A stretch of 49,096 bases of DNA from Clostridia bacterium (GTDB taxonomy: Bacteria; Bacillota; Clostridia; Christensenellales; CAG-138). The first letter of the stretch is position 1; each line of letters starts with the position of its first letter. Below, piece by piece: positions 49,013 through 49,096 of this stretch. Location: positions 1-49,096 of the forward strand of contig JAFWMS010000018.1 in assembly GCA_017545535.1 (NCBI GenBank). The letters run 5' to 3'. The notes beneath the pieces were generated by a model, which saw only the letters and a program-made list of their open reading frames with translations, was not told the origin of the DNA and ran no database searches. Position numbers and translations under genes: made by a program.

Positions 49013-49096
49013 TTATCCTCGCAAGGCGGGGAGGCTGGCCGCCGCCGCGGACTGGCCCACCCGGCGGAACCGTTCGTCCGGCAGAGAGGGCAAAAT
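49013..49096 (-). CDS. 3' end of an unidentified gene upstream of nagA
   Basis: The last 27 residues and TAA stop of a reading frame enter from the right edge; its end reads RRVGQSAAAASLPALRG. It lies four bases before the nagA start, so it is likely co-transcribed, but there is too little to name it. An amino-sugar-related gene is likely only by context. Confidence 0.45.
   Translation of the reverse strand: MLPSLPDERFRRVGQSAAAASLPALRG

Noticed and set aside
1..49096. tRNA, rRNA, CRISPR array, integrase, transposase or prophage genes
   Set aside because: None seen in either strand by eye; no regularly spaced repeats and no cloverleaf-like sequence noted, though a small RNA could be missed.

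Overview
This window is high-GC chromosomal DNA from a Gram-positive, endospore-forming bacterium of the class Clostridia. It looks like a gut-type Christensenellales or Oscillospirales lineage, but that order-level guess is inference and weak. The class call rests on a spoIVFA/spoIVFB-like pair upstream of rplU-prp-rpmA, a SpoIIP-type amidase, a ribosomal L27 that begins with a Prp-cleavable extension, many lipoproteins, and AGGAGG-type ribosome binding sites with TTGACA/TATAAT promoters. I see no tRNA, rRNA, CRISPR array, integrase, transposase or phage gene. The genes are dense, and long antisense reading frames are common but are by-products of GC-rich codons.

Layout. 1-5.4 kb: a partial acyl-CoA synthetase (-), then a DUF2975 / small HTH / DUF4173 membrane operon with a small membrane protein behind it (+), then a Crp/Fnr regulator (-). 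5.4-10 kb: an acyltransferase and a TSCPD-domain protein, a lipoprotein L,D-transpeptidase, a DUF1273 SLOG protein (-), and an amidase_3-fold protein whose catalytic residues are mostly lost. 10-14.2 kb (-): an iron/cobalamin-type ABC uptake operon (permease, ATPase, methyltransferase, binding protein, THEP1-type NTPase). 14.3-17.9 kb: a nucleoside phosphorylase, a DUF3267 membrane protein, a lipoprotein and a stand-alone histidine ammonia-lyase. 17.9-26 kb: spoIVFA-like, spoIVFB-like, a radical SAM pair (TIGR03960/TIGR03936), RNase G, a HAD-family lipoprotein, then rplU, prp and rpmA behind a consensus promoter and a probable L21 leader. 26-33.5 kb: a Cys-rich membrane protein (-), M32 carboxypeptidase and SpoIIP (+), then an operon of an Lgt-like protein, an MFS transporter and a GH2 glycosidase (-). 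33.5-40.8 kb: a LysR regulator with a cyclophilin lipoprotein, a PIG-L deacetylase, a metallophosphoesterase (-), a UMF1-type MFS protein and an M29 aminopeptidase. 40.9-47 kb: a five-gene operon of two YARHG-domain membrane proteins, a zinc-ribbon membrane protein, an ECF sigma factor and a putative anti-sigma with a beta-propeller. 47-49.1 kb: uridine kinase, nagA (-) and the 3' end of the gene before nagA.

The likeliest undescribed system is the 40.9-47 kb operon, apparently an envelope-sensing sigma/anti-sigma module built on paralogous YARHG proteins; one of them carries an internal tandem duplication of a domain I do not recognise. Other points of interest are the catalytically degenerate amidase, a divergent promoter pair sharing a palindromic -35 box beside a perfect 16-bp operator-like palindrome, the Lgt-like/MFS/GH2 operon, the ABC operon with embedded methyltransferase and NTPase, and a two-part inverted-repeat element found twice between convergent genes. 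All assignments come from reading the sequence by eye; no database or alignment was run.
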